The notes beneath the pieces were generated by a model. The model had not been told where the DNA came from. It saw nothing but the letters and a program-made list of their open reading frames with translations, and ran no database searches. A DNA stretch of 64,000 bases from Planctomycetota bacterium (GTDB lineage Bacteria; Planctomycetota; Planctomycetia; Gemmatales; Gemmataceae). The first letter of the stretch is position 1; each line of letters opens with the position of its first letter. The position numbers and the translations under genes were made by a program. The stretch lies in assembly GCA_016873095.1 (NCBI GenBank), contig VGYC01000002.1, forward strand, positions 1-64,000. The letters are read 5' to 3'. This document shows positions 29,621-38,045 of this stretch, piece by piece.

Positions 29621-31111
29621 ATGGCAACCGCAACGGCCAAATCGCCGACCACCACCACGGCGAAGCCACCCCAGGTGAAGGACCAGCCCTTGCTTATCGG
29701 CGGCAAGTGGCAGGACAGCGTTTCCGGCAAGACGTTCGCGACCGTCAACCCGGCCAACGGCGAAACCATCTGCCAGGTCGCCGAGGGAGACAAGGCCGAC
29801 GTGGACCTCGCCGTCAAGGCGGCCCGCAAGGCCTTCGAGGGACCGTGGAGCAAGATGAACGCCTCCGAGCGCGGCCGGCTCTTGAACAAGCTCGCCGATC
29901 TCGTCGAGGAGAATGCGCAGCAACTCGCCGCGCTTGAATCGCTCGACAACGGCAAGCCGTACAAGGATTCGCTGAACATCGACGTGCCGATGTCCGTGAA
30001 GTGCTACCGCTACTACGCCGGCTGGGCCGACAAGATTCACGGCAAGACCATTCCGGTGGAAGGGCCGTTCTTCTGCTACACGCGGCATGAGCCCGTCGGC
30101 GTCGTCGGCCAGATCATCCCCTGGAATTTCCCGCTCTTGATGCAGGCGTGGAAGCTGGGCCCGGCGCTGGCGACCGGCTGCACCGTCGTCCTCAAGCCGG
30201 CCGAGCAGACGCCGCTCACCGCGCTCGAGGTCGCCCGGCTGGCCCAGGAAGCCGGCATCCCGGACGGCGTCCTCAACGTCATCCCCGGCTACGGCCCGAC
30301 CGCCGGCGCCGCCATCAGCGGCCACATGGACGTCGACAAGGTCGCCTTCACCGGCGAGCACACCACCGGGCAGATCATCTCGGAAGCGGCCGCGAAGTCC
30401 AATCTCAAGCGCGTCAGCCTGGAGCTGGGCGGCAAGAGCCCGAACGTTGTCTTCGCCGACGCCGACCTCGACGCCGCCGTCGAGGGCGCCTACTTCGGCC
30501 TGTTTTTCAACCAGGGACAGTGCTGCTGCGCCGGCAGCCGGCTGTTCGTCGAGGAGAAGATCCACGATCAGTTCGTCGAGAAGATCCTCAAGAAGGCGAA
30601 GGCACAGAAGGTTGGCGATCCGTTCGATCCGCAGACGACGCAGGGCCCGCAGGTGTCGCAGGAGCAGTGCGACCGCATCATGGGCTACATCGACGCCGGC
30701 AAGAAGGACGGCGCCAAGCTCTTGACGGGCGGCAACCGCGCCGGCGGCAAGGGCTACTACATCGAGCCCACCGTGTTCGACGGCGTCAAGGACGAGATGA
30801 AGATCGCCAAGGAAGAGATCTTCGGCCCGGTGATGAACATCCTGACGTTCAAGGACGCCGACGAGGTGGTCCGCCGCGGCAACCAGACATTCTACGGCCT
30901 GGCCGCCGCCGTCTGGACGCGCGACATCACCAAGGCGCACCGCATCGCCAACGGCCTGCGTGCCGGCACGGTGTGGATCAACTGCTACGATGTCTTCGAC
31001 GCCGCCGCCCCGTTCGGCGGCTACAAGATGAGCGGCCACGGCCGCGAACTCGGCGAGTACGCGCTGGAACTGTACACCGAGGTAAAGACGGTTTACGTCA
31101 ACCTGCAGTGA
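29621..31111 (+). CDS. NAD(P)-dependent aldehyde dehydrogenase
   Basis: 496 residues from ATG 29621; AGGAGG lies six bases upstream. It oxidises an aldehyde to the acid, substrate unknown. Motifs: [48 protein letters not shown] with the general-base Glu, and the catalytic Cys in [12 protein letters not shown]. The cofactor loop reads [10 protein letters not shown] instead of the usual VAFTGSTxxG. The C-terminal [19 protein letters not shown] is typical of the plant/eukaryotic-like ALDH1/2 group. Hairpins follow the stop. Confidence 0.93.
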   Translation: MATATAKSPTTTTAKPPQVKDQPLLIGGKWQDSVSGKTFATVNPANGETICQVAEGDKADVDLAVKAARKAFEGPWSKMNASERGRLLNKLADLVEENAQQLAALESLDNGKPYKDSLNIDVPMSVKCYRYYAGWADKIHGKTIPVEGPFFCYTRHEPVGVVGQIIPWNFPLLMQAWKLGPALATGCTVVLKPAEQTPLTALEVARLAQEAGIPDGVLNVIPGYGPTAGAAISGHMDVDKVAFTGEHTTGQIISEAAAKSNLKRVSLELGGKSPNVVFADADLDAAVEGAYFGLFFNQGQCCCAGSRLFVEEKIHDQFVEKILKKAKAQKVGDPFDPQTTQGPQVSQEQCDRIMGYIDAGKKDGAKLLTGGNRAGGKGYYIEPTVFDGVKDEMKIAKEEIFGPVMNILTFKDADEVVRRGNQTFYGLAAAVWTRDITKAHRIANGLRAGTVWINCYDVFDAAAPFGGYKMSGHGRELGEYALELYTEVKTVYVNLQ

Positions 31112-31118
31112 CATCGAT

Positions 31119-31158
31119 TCACCGCTTGCGTTTCGCGCTCGCGCGGCGCAAGCGGTGA
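31119..31158. terminator. Hairpin after the aldehyde dehydrogenase
   Basis: TCACCGCTTGCG / CGCAAGCGGTGA, a perfect 12-bp stem with a 16-base loop, seven bases after the stop codon. There is no clear U-run, so it may be a repeat-type or Rho-assisted terminator, or an mRNA-end stabiliser. Confidence 0.45.
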
Positions 31159-31180
31159 GTTGTGATTTCTGCTTGATGCC

Positions 31181-31201
31181 GGCGACGCTGGCAGCGTCGC
31201 C
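31181..31201. repeat. Second short hairpin before rmlD
   Basis: GGCGACGCT-ggc-AGCGTCGCC, a 9-bp perfect stem with a triloop, 36 bases ahead of the rmlD start. It may act on rmlD translation or be part of the same intergenic element. Confidence 0.4.
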
Positions 31202-31237
31202 TACGGCGCTGTCGCGAGCGCGTTCACGGACGAACCC

Positions 31238-32116
31238 ATGAAAACCCTCGTCATCGGCACCTCCGGCCAGGTCGGCGGCTGGCTGCGAGCCAGTTCCCTG
31301 AAGCGCGGCCATGCTTGCGTCGGCACCGGCAATGGCAACGCGTCGTCGGGCCTGATTCGGCTCGATATCCGCGACGCTGAAGCGGTCGAAGACCTCATCG
31401 CCGCGCAGCGCTTCGATGCCGTCTTCCTCCCCGCGGCAATGACGCATGTCGATCATGCCGAGACGCATCCCGACGAATGCCGCGCCATCAACGTGGACGG
31501 TACGGTCAACGTCGCGCGCGCCGTCCAGCGGCATGGCGGCACGCTTATCTTCTTCTCGACGGAGCACGTCTTCGCCGAGTCGCCGCATTTCTATCTGGAA
31601 GACGCTCCGTGCGACCCGGCCAGTGTCTACGCGAAGTCGAAGGTCGAAGCAGAGGAACGGGTGCGCGATCTCCTGCCGGATCGGCATCTCATTCTGCGCA
31701 CCAGCTGGGTCTTCGGCCCGGAGTCGCAGAAGAAGAACTTCGTCTATCGCGCCGTGGCCACGCTGCGGCAAGGCAAGCCGCTCGTGGTCCCCAGCGACCA
31801 GTACGGACAGCCGACGTACGCACCGGACCTGGCGGATGCGGCGCTCGATCTGCTCGCTCAACGAAAGACGGGGACGTTTCACGTGGTCGGTCCCGCGCAT
31901 CTGCATCGGCTGGATTTTGCCAGGCTCGTGTGCCAGGTATTCGCGCTCGATCGGCGCGGCATCGAGGGAGTGCCGAGCGCGACGCTTGGCCAGCCGGCGC
32001 CGCGGCCGCGCTTCATCGGCCTGTGCCGTGACAAGCTCATCGCCGCACTGGGGTGCGATCCCATCCGGCATCCGCAACAGGGCCTGCAAGCACTTCGCAA
32101 GGAAATGGAGGCGTGA
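31238..32116 (+). CDS. rmlD: dTDP-4-dehydrorhamnose reductase (RmlD-like)
   Basis: 292 residues, extended SDR. Rossmann GTSGQVGGWL at the N-terminus, NVDGTVNVARAVQRHGGTLIFFSTEHVF with the active Ser/Thr, and YAKSKVEAEERV with the YxxxK catalytic pair; a family-typical TSWVFGPESQKKNFVYRAV follows. It reduces dTDP-4-keto-rhamnose to dTDP-rhamnose. rmlC follows directly, supporting the assignment; rmlA and rmlB are not in the window. A few members of this SDR family act on other nucleotide sugars. Confidence 0.82.
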   Translation: MKTLVIGTSGQVGGWLRASSLKRGHACVGTGNGNASSGLIRLDIRDAEAVEDLIAAQRFDAVFLPAAMTHVDHAETHPDECRAINVDGTVNVARAVQRHGGTLIFFSTEHVFAESPHFYLEDAPCDPASVYAKSKVEAEERVRDLLPDRHLILRTSWVFGPESQKKNFVYRAVATLRQGKPLVVPSDQYGQPTYAPDLADAALDLLAQRKTGTFHVVGPAHLHRLDFARLVCQVFALDRRGIEGVPSATLGQPAPRPRFIGLCRDKLIAALGCDPIRHPQQGLQALRKEMEA

Positions 32117-32119
32117 CCG

Positions 32120-32650
32120 ATGCGCTTCAAGCCGTTGCCGCTCGCCGGCGCGTTTCTGCTGGAGCCGGAGCTGCACGAAGACGAGCGTGGCTTCTTTGAA
32201 CGGCTCTGGTGTCGGCGCGAGCTGGCGGAACGCGGCCTCAACGCGGAACTGGCGCAGTGCAGCTTCTCTTACAACCGCCAAATGGCAACGCTGCGCGGCA
32301 TGCACTACCAGGCGGCGCCGCATGCCGAGACCAAGATCGTCCGCTGCGCCGCCGGGGCCATCTTCGATGTCATCGTCGATCTTCGTCCCGAATCGCCGAC
32401 GCGCGGTCGATGGCACGGCGTCGAGCTGACGCGACGAAACCGGCAGAGCCTCTACGTACCGGAGGGCTTTGCCCACGGCTTCCAGACACTGGAGGATGAC
32501 ACGGAGGTGCTGTATCTGATCTCGGCATTTCATGAACCAACGGCCGCCCGCGGGATTCGCTGGGACGACCCGGCCATCAACATCCGCTGGCCGCTGTCGC
32601 CGAGCGTGATCTCAGCGAGAGACCGTAGCTACGACGACTGGTCGGCGTAA
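32120..32650 (+). CDS. rmlC: dTDP-4-dehydrorhamnose 3,5-epimerase
   Basis: 176 residues, full-length cupin. ELHEDERGFFERLW near the start, CSFSYNRQMATLRGMHYQAAPHAETKIVRCAAGAIFDVIVDLR with the catalytic His (RGMHYQ), and LYVPEGFAHGFQTLEDDTEVLYLISAFHEP. It forms a pair with rmlD three bases upstream and provides its substrate. Confidence 0.92.
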   Translation: MRFKPLPLAGAFLLEPELHEDERGFFERLWCRRELAERGLNAELAQCSFSYNRQMATLRGMHYQAAPHAETKIVRCAAGAIFDVIVDLRPESPTRGRWHGVELTRRNRQSLYVPEGFAHGFQTLEDDTEVLYLISAFHEPTAARGIRWDDPAINIRWPLSPSVISARDRSYDDWSA

Positions 32651-32674
32651 CGGCCAGCACATGGCGGCTGGCCT

Positions 32675-33988
32675 TCAGAAGTCAACCATGAGTGACTTGA
32701 GTCCACGCAGATTGTAGTGATCGCGGAATCTGGGCGTCACTTCTCCCAGTCGCAGGTCGGGCAGCCGCCGCAGCATGGTCTCGAAGGCGATCCGAGCTTC
32801 CAGCCGGGCCAGTTGCGCACCCAGACAGAAATGCGATCCCAGCCCGAATGCCAGGTGCTTGTTGTCCGAGCGGCCGACGTCCAGCCGATCCGGTTCGGGG
32901 AACTGTGCGGGGTCACGATTCGCCGCACCCAGAAGCAGCAGGGCGATCTGGCCACGCTTCAGGGTCTTGCCGTTCACCTCCAGGTCGTCCTTGAGGACTC
33001 GGGTCGTGAACTGCACCGGGCTGTCGTAACGCAGTAGCTCTTCCACGGCCGTCGGTATCAGCGCCGGATCGTTGCGAAGTCGCTCGAGCTGGTCGGGATG
33101 TCGCAAGAGGGCCAGCATGCCGTTGCCGATGAGATTGGTGGTGGTTTCGTGGCCGGCCACCAGGATCAGGATCGCGTTGGCGTAAAGCTCGTCCTCGCTC
33201 AGGCGGTCGCCGCTTTCCTCGGCCTGGGCCAGGGCGCTGAGCAGATCGCTACCCGGCTGCATGCGCCGCTGAGCGACGATGTTCTTGAGATAGTCGGTCA
33301 GCTGCTGCTGACTGCTGGCGATCCGGCGATAGTCGTCCGGCCTGAGCGCTGCTGGACTTCCGGCGGCGCCGGCCAGGATGACCAGCTCATCGGACCAGCC
33401 CTTGAACTGGTCTCGATCGTCCGCGGGAACGCCGAGCATCTCGGCGATCACCGTGACGGGCAGGGGGTAGGCGAGGTCGGCGATCACGTCGAACCGGCCG
33501 CGCGACTGGGCGGTATCCAGGAAGCCATCCACAAGACGTTGAATGTTGTCCGTCATGGCCTCGACCGCCCTGGCCGTGAAGGCCTTGTTCACCAGCATGC
33601 GCAGGCGGTTATGCCTGGGCGCGTCGTTGCTGATCATGGAGTTCTTGCGGAACTCGAGCAACGGCCGGTATGCCGCCGGCACGAACCTCTCGAGAGCCTG
33701 CACGCGCTGTGACGATGCCAGCGGGCTGCGGAGGACGCACGCGACATCCGCGTAGCGGGTCAGCACCCAGCGATTTGCGGCCGCTTCCCAGTGCACCGGA
33801 TCCTCGGAACGAAGGCGCTGGTAACTCGGGTAAGGATCATCGAGCATAGCCGCATTGAACACGGATGACTCTTGCCGGCGAAGTGATCTGAATGCCTGAA
33901 CGGCCCGGTGAATGATGGCCACGCACCCGGCCTGCAGCCGCGTGGCGTGATGCATTAATCCGGTTGACCGGCGATCTTGGCTGTTCAT
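32675..33988 (-). CDS. Cytochrome P450
   Basis: 437 residues, soluble bacterial class I type. I-helix LVAGHETTTNLIGNG, K-helix ELLRYDSPVQFTTR, heme loop FGLGSHFCLGAQLARLEARIAF with the axial Cys. The closest look is to CYP107-like bacterial P450s. Substrate unknown; no ferredoxin or reductase gene beside it. AAAGGAG lies seven to eight bases before the ATG. Confidence 0.93.
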   Translation of the reverse strand: MNSQDRRSTGLMHHATRLQAGCVAIIHRAVQAFRSLRRQESSVFNAAMLDDPYPSYQRLRSEDPVHWEAAANRWVLTRYADVACVLRSPLASSQRVQALERFVPAAYRPLLEFRKNSMISNDAPRHNRLRMLVNKAFTARAVEAMTDNIQRLVDGFLDTAQSRGRFDVIADLAYPLPVTVIAEMLGVPADDRDQFKGWSDELVILAGAAGSPAALRPDDYRRIASSQQQLTDYLKNIVAQRRMQPGSDLLSALAQAEESGDRLSEDELYANAILILVAGHETTTNLIGNGMLALLRHPDQLERLRNDPALIPTAVEELLRYDSPVQFTTRVLKDDLEVNGKTLKRGQIALLLLGAANRDPAQFPEPDRLDVGRSDNKHLAFGLGSHFCLGAQLARLEARIAFETMLRRLPDLRLGEVTPRFRDHYNLRGLKSLMVDF

Positions 33989-34144
33989 GGAAGTCTCCTT
34001 TGATCTGCGCCGTTTTGCACTCTCTACCAGTACCAGCGAGAAAGCGTCGTTTCATGGGACATCGGCGAACGCGAATCCTGCCGACTGTTATTCTTGCTGT
34101 GCCCACGGTAGTATGGATGTCGGACTTGGTGTCTCCGCGAGGGT

Positions 34145-35560
34145 ATGGACATGCTTTCCATCCAGGGTCCCGGCAGCAAGCTGTGCGATGGCGTGACGCG
34201 GCGGGAATTGCTGCGCGTGGGCGGGTTGTCGCTGTTCGGCGGCCTGACGTTGCCGCGCTTGCTGCAGGCGCGCGAGACCGGGCGGCGGCGCGACGGCCGG
34301 GCACGCTCGGTGATCATGTTCAACCTGCTTGGCGGGCCAAGCCACATCGACATGTTTGACATGAAGCCGCACGCACCGGCCGAGATTCGCGGCGAATTCC
34401 GCCCGATCGCCACCTCCTTGCCGGGTCTACAGATTTGCGAGCTCTTGCCAAACCTCGCCGGGTTGATGCACAAGGCGTGCCTGGTGCGCACCTTCAGCCA
34501 CAATTTCAATTCGCACGATCCGCTGTCGTTCATGACGGGCTACACGGATCTCGGCTTTCTGGAGCCGGCCAAGCCAAGCGATCCGCCGGACATCGGTGCG
34601 GTTTGCCAGTATCTGGGCAAGGGGCCGACTGACATGCCGGGCGCGGTGTGCCTGCCATGCTATCCCGGCAGTGGCGAGGGCATCCGGCGGCGCGGCCCGT
34701 ACGGTGGTTTTCTTGGCCGGCAGTACAATCCGCTCTTCGCGCGGTGCCAGCCGACATTCGAGCGGCAGCCGCGCCGCGACTACTATGACCCCGTCATGCC
34801 GCATGGCGAACCGCTCCTTCCTTCGATGGACAACGTGCCGGACTTGACGCCCGTGCGCTTCGACGCCCGGCAGCGGCTGCTGCACCAGGTCGATGCCGCG
34901 CTTGCCGGCGTCAGCCCCGCCATGGAACGCATGGATCGGCTGCGCGGGCGAGCGCTGGCGATGCTGACTTCCGGGCGGGCGCGGGCGGCTTTCGATATCG
35001 CGCGCGAGCCGGACCGTGTCCGCGATCGCTACGGGCGAAACCTTTACTCTTCGTGCTTGCTGGTCGCCCGCCGGCTGGTCGAGGCGGGTGTGCCGTTCAT
35101 CAGCGTGCACCAGGAGATCTTCGGCAAGAACGGACACGCCTACGACATGCACGAGAACAACTTCGGCATGCTCCGTGACTTCAATCTGCCGTTGCTGGAC
35201 CGCTGCATCCCCGCGCTCGTGCAGGACCTCGATGACCGCGGCATGCTGGACTCGACGCTGGTTGTGGTGATGGGCGAGATGGGGCGTTCGCCGCGCGTGA
35301 ACCGTGCCGCCGGCCGGGACCACTGGCCGCAATGCGGCTTCAGCCTCCTGTTCGGCGGCGGCATTCGGCCGGGAACGGTTTACGGCGCCAGCGACCGCAT
35401 CGGCGCCTACCCCGCGAGTCTCCCGGTTTCTCCCGCCGATTTTGTCGCCACGATTTACCACCTCCTCGGCATTGACCCGCACCTCATGGTCCCCGACCCG
35501 CAGGGGCGCCCCATCGCCATCGCCCACGGCGGCAACGCCATCCGCGGGTTACTGGCGTGA
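34145..35560 (+). CDS. DUF1501 family exported protein (second copy)
   Basis: 471 residues. The N-terminal TRRELLRVGGLSLFGGLTLPRLL is a Tat-like signal. Family motifs: SVIMFNLLGGPSHIDMFDMKP, THNF-type FSHNFNSHDPLSFMTGY, STLVVVMGEMGRSPRVNRAAGRDHWPQCGFSLLFGGGI and a closing TIYHLLGIDPH. Same alkaline-phosphatase-like superfamily as the 4814-6250 gene but a different branch. No DUF1553 partner is adjacent. It is divergent from the P450. Confidence 0.9.
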   Translation: MDMLSIQGPGSKLCDGVTRRELLRVGGLSLFGGLTLPRLLQARETGRRRDGRARSVIMFNLLGGPSHIDMFDMKPHAPAEIRGEFRPIATSLPGLQICELLPNLAGLMHKACLVRTFSHNFNSHDPLSFMTGYTDLGFLEPAKPSDPPDIGAVCQYLGKGPTDMPGAVCLPCYPGSGEGIRRRGPYGGFLGRQYNPLFARCQPTFERQPRRDYYDPVMPHGEPLLPSMDNVPDLTPVRFDARQRLLHQVDAALAGVSPAMERMDRLRGRALAMLTSGRARAAFDIAREPDRVRDRYGRNLYSSCLLVARRLVEAGVPFISVHQEIFGKNGHAYDMHENNFGMLRDFNLPLLDRCIPALVQDLDDRGMLDSTLVVVMGEMGRSPRVNRAAGRDHWPQCGFSLLFGGGIRPGTVYGASDRIGAYPASLPVSPADFVATIYHLLGIDPHLMVPDPQGRPIAIAHGGNAIRGLLA

Positions 35561-35711
35561 TCATCCCGGAATATCTGTCATCTTCCGCAAGATTGCCCTC
35601 AAGTCCCCGCACGGCAATGCCGATATAACCCATCAAACCCTTTGCTCCAGCATAATCCGCCCGGAAGTCGGGGCCGACTCTTGGAGCAGGTGAATTGGGA
35701 AAGAGGGGACC

Positions 35712-35933
35712 ATGCGGCGCATTTTCACGCTCACGGGGTTATTGGTGCTGGCTCTCGCCAATACCGGCTGTTTGCTGAACATCTGGTCCAGCGATCCCAA
35801 CATCCGCATGGAGCAGCTCCTCAACGCCTCTGAGGACCTGCGGCAAATCGAGTACGAGTGGCGCCGCTTCTGGTTCACCGACCAGCCCTCCCACTTGACG
35901 CCTGTCCACGTCCACGGCGGTCTGGGTCAGTAA
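35712..35933 (+). CDS. Small lipoprotein (73 residues)
   Basis: Signal peptide with lipobox LANTGC (Cys20) and a short acidic/aromatic mature part containing EDLRQIEYEWRRFWFTDQPSHLTP. GAGGGG lies before the ATG. The tail resembles short planctomycete lipoproteins with a WRRxWFxDQPSHLTPxRxHGG motif, of unknown role. Confidence 0.7.
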   Translation: MRRIFTLTGLLVLALANTGCLLNIWSSDPNIRMEQLLNASEDLRQIEYEWRRFWFTDQPSHLTPVHVHGGLGQ

Positions 35934-36093
35934 CAGCGGCAGTCATGGGCACGCCATTGCTGCCGGCTTCCGCATCCTGCGGGATGATGCGTACCGCATG
36001 ACCGCACGGATCTGAGAATCCGTACTACTTTGACAGCTCAGCTTCCAATAAAAAGGTCTGCAGCCCTATTCGACGTTGGGATGGGACCTGGCC

Positions 36094-37311
36094 GTGGCGC
36101 GAATCATCCTGGCCTTCAATGGCGATCTTGAGTCGCGCCTGGCGCTGCACTGGCTGGCCCACGAGCGCGGGCACAAGGTCATTGCTCTGTCCATCAATCT
36201 CGGTCAGGAGCAGTATCTCGAGCCGCTGGGGGAGTTGGCCCTCGAACTGGGCGCGGTGGCGGCCCAGGTCATTGATCGCCGCGAGACCTTTCTCCGCGAC
36301 TTCTGCTTTCCCGCGTTGCAAGCCGGAGCCGTCTATCAGACGAGTTGCTTTCTCGGCTCGGCGCTGGCGCGTTACCTGATCGCGCAGGAACTGGTGCGCG
36401 CGGCGCGGGAAGAGGGTTGCTCATGCGTGGCGCATTCGGCGGCCAGCAAGGGCAACGACCAGGTGCGCATGGAGACGGCCATCGCCGCCCAGAACCCGCA
36501 ACTGGAAGTCCTTGCGCCCGTCCGGCAATGGAACCTCAAGTCGCTGGAAGACAAGCTTACCTATGCGCGACGGCGCCGCTTGCCGGTCGAGGAACCCAAG
36601 GGCGAATCGATCAGCATGGACCGCAACCTGTGGGGCGTGAGCCTGGTGTGCCACGACCTGGCCGACGCCTGGCAAGCGCCCGGCGAGGGTCTGTTCGTGC
36701 TGACGCGCTCGGTCGAAAAGGCGCCGGACAAGCCGGCCGTGATAACCATTGGCTTCGAGGCGGGTGTTCCATGCCGAATCGACGATGAAGCCGTCGAACC
36801 ATTGCCACTGGTGCGCGAGCTGAATCGTCTGGGTGGCGAGCACGGCATCGGCCGCAGCGACGTCATCGAGGATCGCCTGCTTGGCATCAAGAGTCGTGAA
36901 TTCTACGAGGCGCCGACGCCGACGCTGCTGCTCGCCGCCCATCGCGATCTGGAGAGCCTGGTCCATAGCCGGGAGATGCTCCAGTTCAAGGAGGCGCTCG
37001 GCCAGCGCTATGCCGAGCTGGTCTATTCGGGCCTGTGGTTCCACGACCTGCGGCAGGCGCTGCACGGTTTCTTCCAGCAGACGCAGCGTCTGGTGACCGG
37101 CGAAGTGCGGCTGAAGCTTTTCAAGGGTAATCATGCCGTCATCGGCCGGCGCAGTCCGCACGGGCTTTTCGACAGCCGGCTAGCCAGCCAGACCAATTTC
37201 GAGTTCTTCGACAGCAAGTGGGCCCAGGGATTCACATCGTTGTGGACCTTGCCGTCGCGGCTGGCCGCCAGGCAGCAGCCGCCTGACGAGAAACCTGCCA
37301 GCGAACGCTAG
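36094..37311 (+). CDS. argG: Argininosuccinate synthase family protein with an altered ATP loop
   Basis: About 405 residues, full length. The overall ArgG framework is clear: LGQEQYLEPLGELALELGA, KGNDQVRMETAIAAQNP, ESISMDRNLWGVSL, and the C-terminal VTGEVRLKLFKGNHAVIGRRSPHGLFD. ArgG joins citrulline and aspartate using ATP. However, the pyrophosphatase loop, normally A-[YF]-SGGLDTS, reads AFNGDLESR, and GATGKGNDQ reads SAASKGNDQ. It may be a paralog with changed activity or an adapted enzyme. The start is GTG 36094 or TTG 36076. The gene symbol reflects family only. Confidence 0.75.
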   Translation: MARIILAFNGDLESRLALHWLAHERGHKVIALSINLGQEQYLEPLGELALELGAVAAQVIDRRETFLRDFCFPALQAGAVYQTSCFLGSALARYLIAQELVRAAREEGCSCVAHSAASKGNDQVRMETAIAAQNPQLEVLAPVRQWNLKSLEDKLTYARRRRLPVEEPKGESISMDRNLWGVSLVCHDLADAWQAPGEGLFVLTRSVEKAPDKPAVITIGFEAGVPCRIDDEAVEPLPLVRELNRLGGEHGIGRSDVIEDRLLGIKSREFYEAPTPTLLLAAHRDLESLVHSREMLQFKEALGQRYAELVYSGLWFHDLRQALHGFFQQTQRLVTGEVRLKLFKGNHAVIGRRSPHGLFDSRLASQTNFEFFDSKWAQGFTSLWTLPSRLAARQQPPDEKPASER

Positions 37312-37444
37312 AGTGAGCGAACGCTAGAGCGATGGAGAGGGCGCAAGAGCGCATTCGCATCGAGATTTCTCTTTACAAGTACTACAGCGGCACCGCAGAA
37401 TAATTGTTGGAACCAGCTGTGATTTACAAAGGAGTCCCAAGGAA

Positions 37445-37924
37445 ATGTCGCAAGATCGCATTCCCATGACTCGGGACGGATACGAGAAGCTCAAGGCAGA
37501 CCTGGACCGCATGCAGAATACCGAGATGATCGAGGTGGCGCGGCGAATCGCGACGGCCCGTGAAATGGGCGACCTCAGCGAGAACGCCGAGTACCATGCC
37601 GCCCGCGAGGACCAGGGGCACCTCCAGGCCCGCATCGACTCCCTCAAGGACAAGCTCAGCCGGGCCTACTTCATCGACCGCAACGAACTGCCCAAGGATA
37701 CGGTCGTCTTCGGCGTCCGCGTCAAGGTGCGCGACCTCGACCTCGAGGAGGAGGAGAACTTCGAGCTGGTGGGTCCCGGCGACGAGGATTACAACGAGAA
37801 CAAAATCTTGAGCAGCAGCCCCATCGGCCAGGGCCTCCTTGGGAAAAAGGTCGGCGAAGTCGCCGAGATCACCGTCCCGATGGGCAAGATCCGCTTCGAG
37901 ATCCTGGAGATCGTCTTCCCGTGA
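37445..37924 (+). CDS. greA: Transcription elongation factor GreA
   Basis: 159 residues. N-terminal coiled coil (YEKLKADLDRMQNTEMIEVARRIATAREMGDLSENAEYHAAREDQGHLQARI) with the acidic tip residues, then the FKBP-like C-domain ending in SPIGQGLLGKKVGEVAEITVPMGKIRFEILEI. It stimulates RNA polymerase transcript cleavage to rescue stalled complexes. AAGGAG and a second AAGGAA precede the ATG. Confidence 0.95.
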   Translation: MSQDRIPMTRDGYEKLKADLDRMQNTEMIEVARRIATAREMGDLSENAEYHAAREDQGHLQARIDSLKDKLSRAYFIDRNELPKDTVVFGVRVKVRDLDLEEEENFELVGPGDEDYNENKILSSSPIGQGLLGKKVGEVAEITVPMGKIRFEILEIVFP

Positions 37925-37936
37925 TATAATCCTCTC

Positions 37937-38014
37937 GTTCCCTGGCTCTGCCCGGGAATGGAGGCTGGGCCTCCCGTCTGTAGAGACCCGGGCAGAGCCG
38001 GCAGCGCCCGGGAC
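37937..38014. repeat. Dispersed hairpin element between greA and the VWA gene
   Basis: GGCTCTGCCCGGG (37944-37956) pairs with CCCGGGCAGAGCC (37987-37999). The latter 13-mer is identical to 20468-20480. It sits directly after greA, so it may help end transcription, but the shared sequence points to a repeat family. Confidence 0.6.
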
Positions 38015-38045
38015 CGAAGTTCAGAGCGTCAAACAGGTGCTTTTC

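Noticed and set aside
29567-32533. A 988-codon open frame on the minus strand across the aldehyde dehydrogenase, rmlD and rmlC genes
   Set aside because: It is antisense to three well-supported genes, has low-complexity composition rich in Arg/Ala/Val/Asp and no domain; high GC leaves the third-position shadow frame open.
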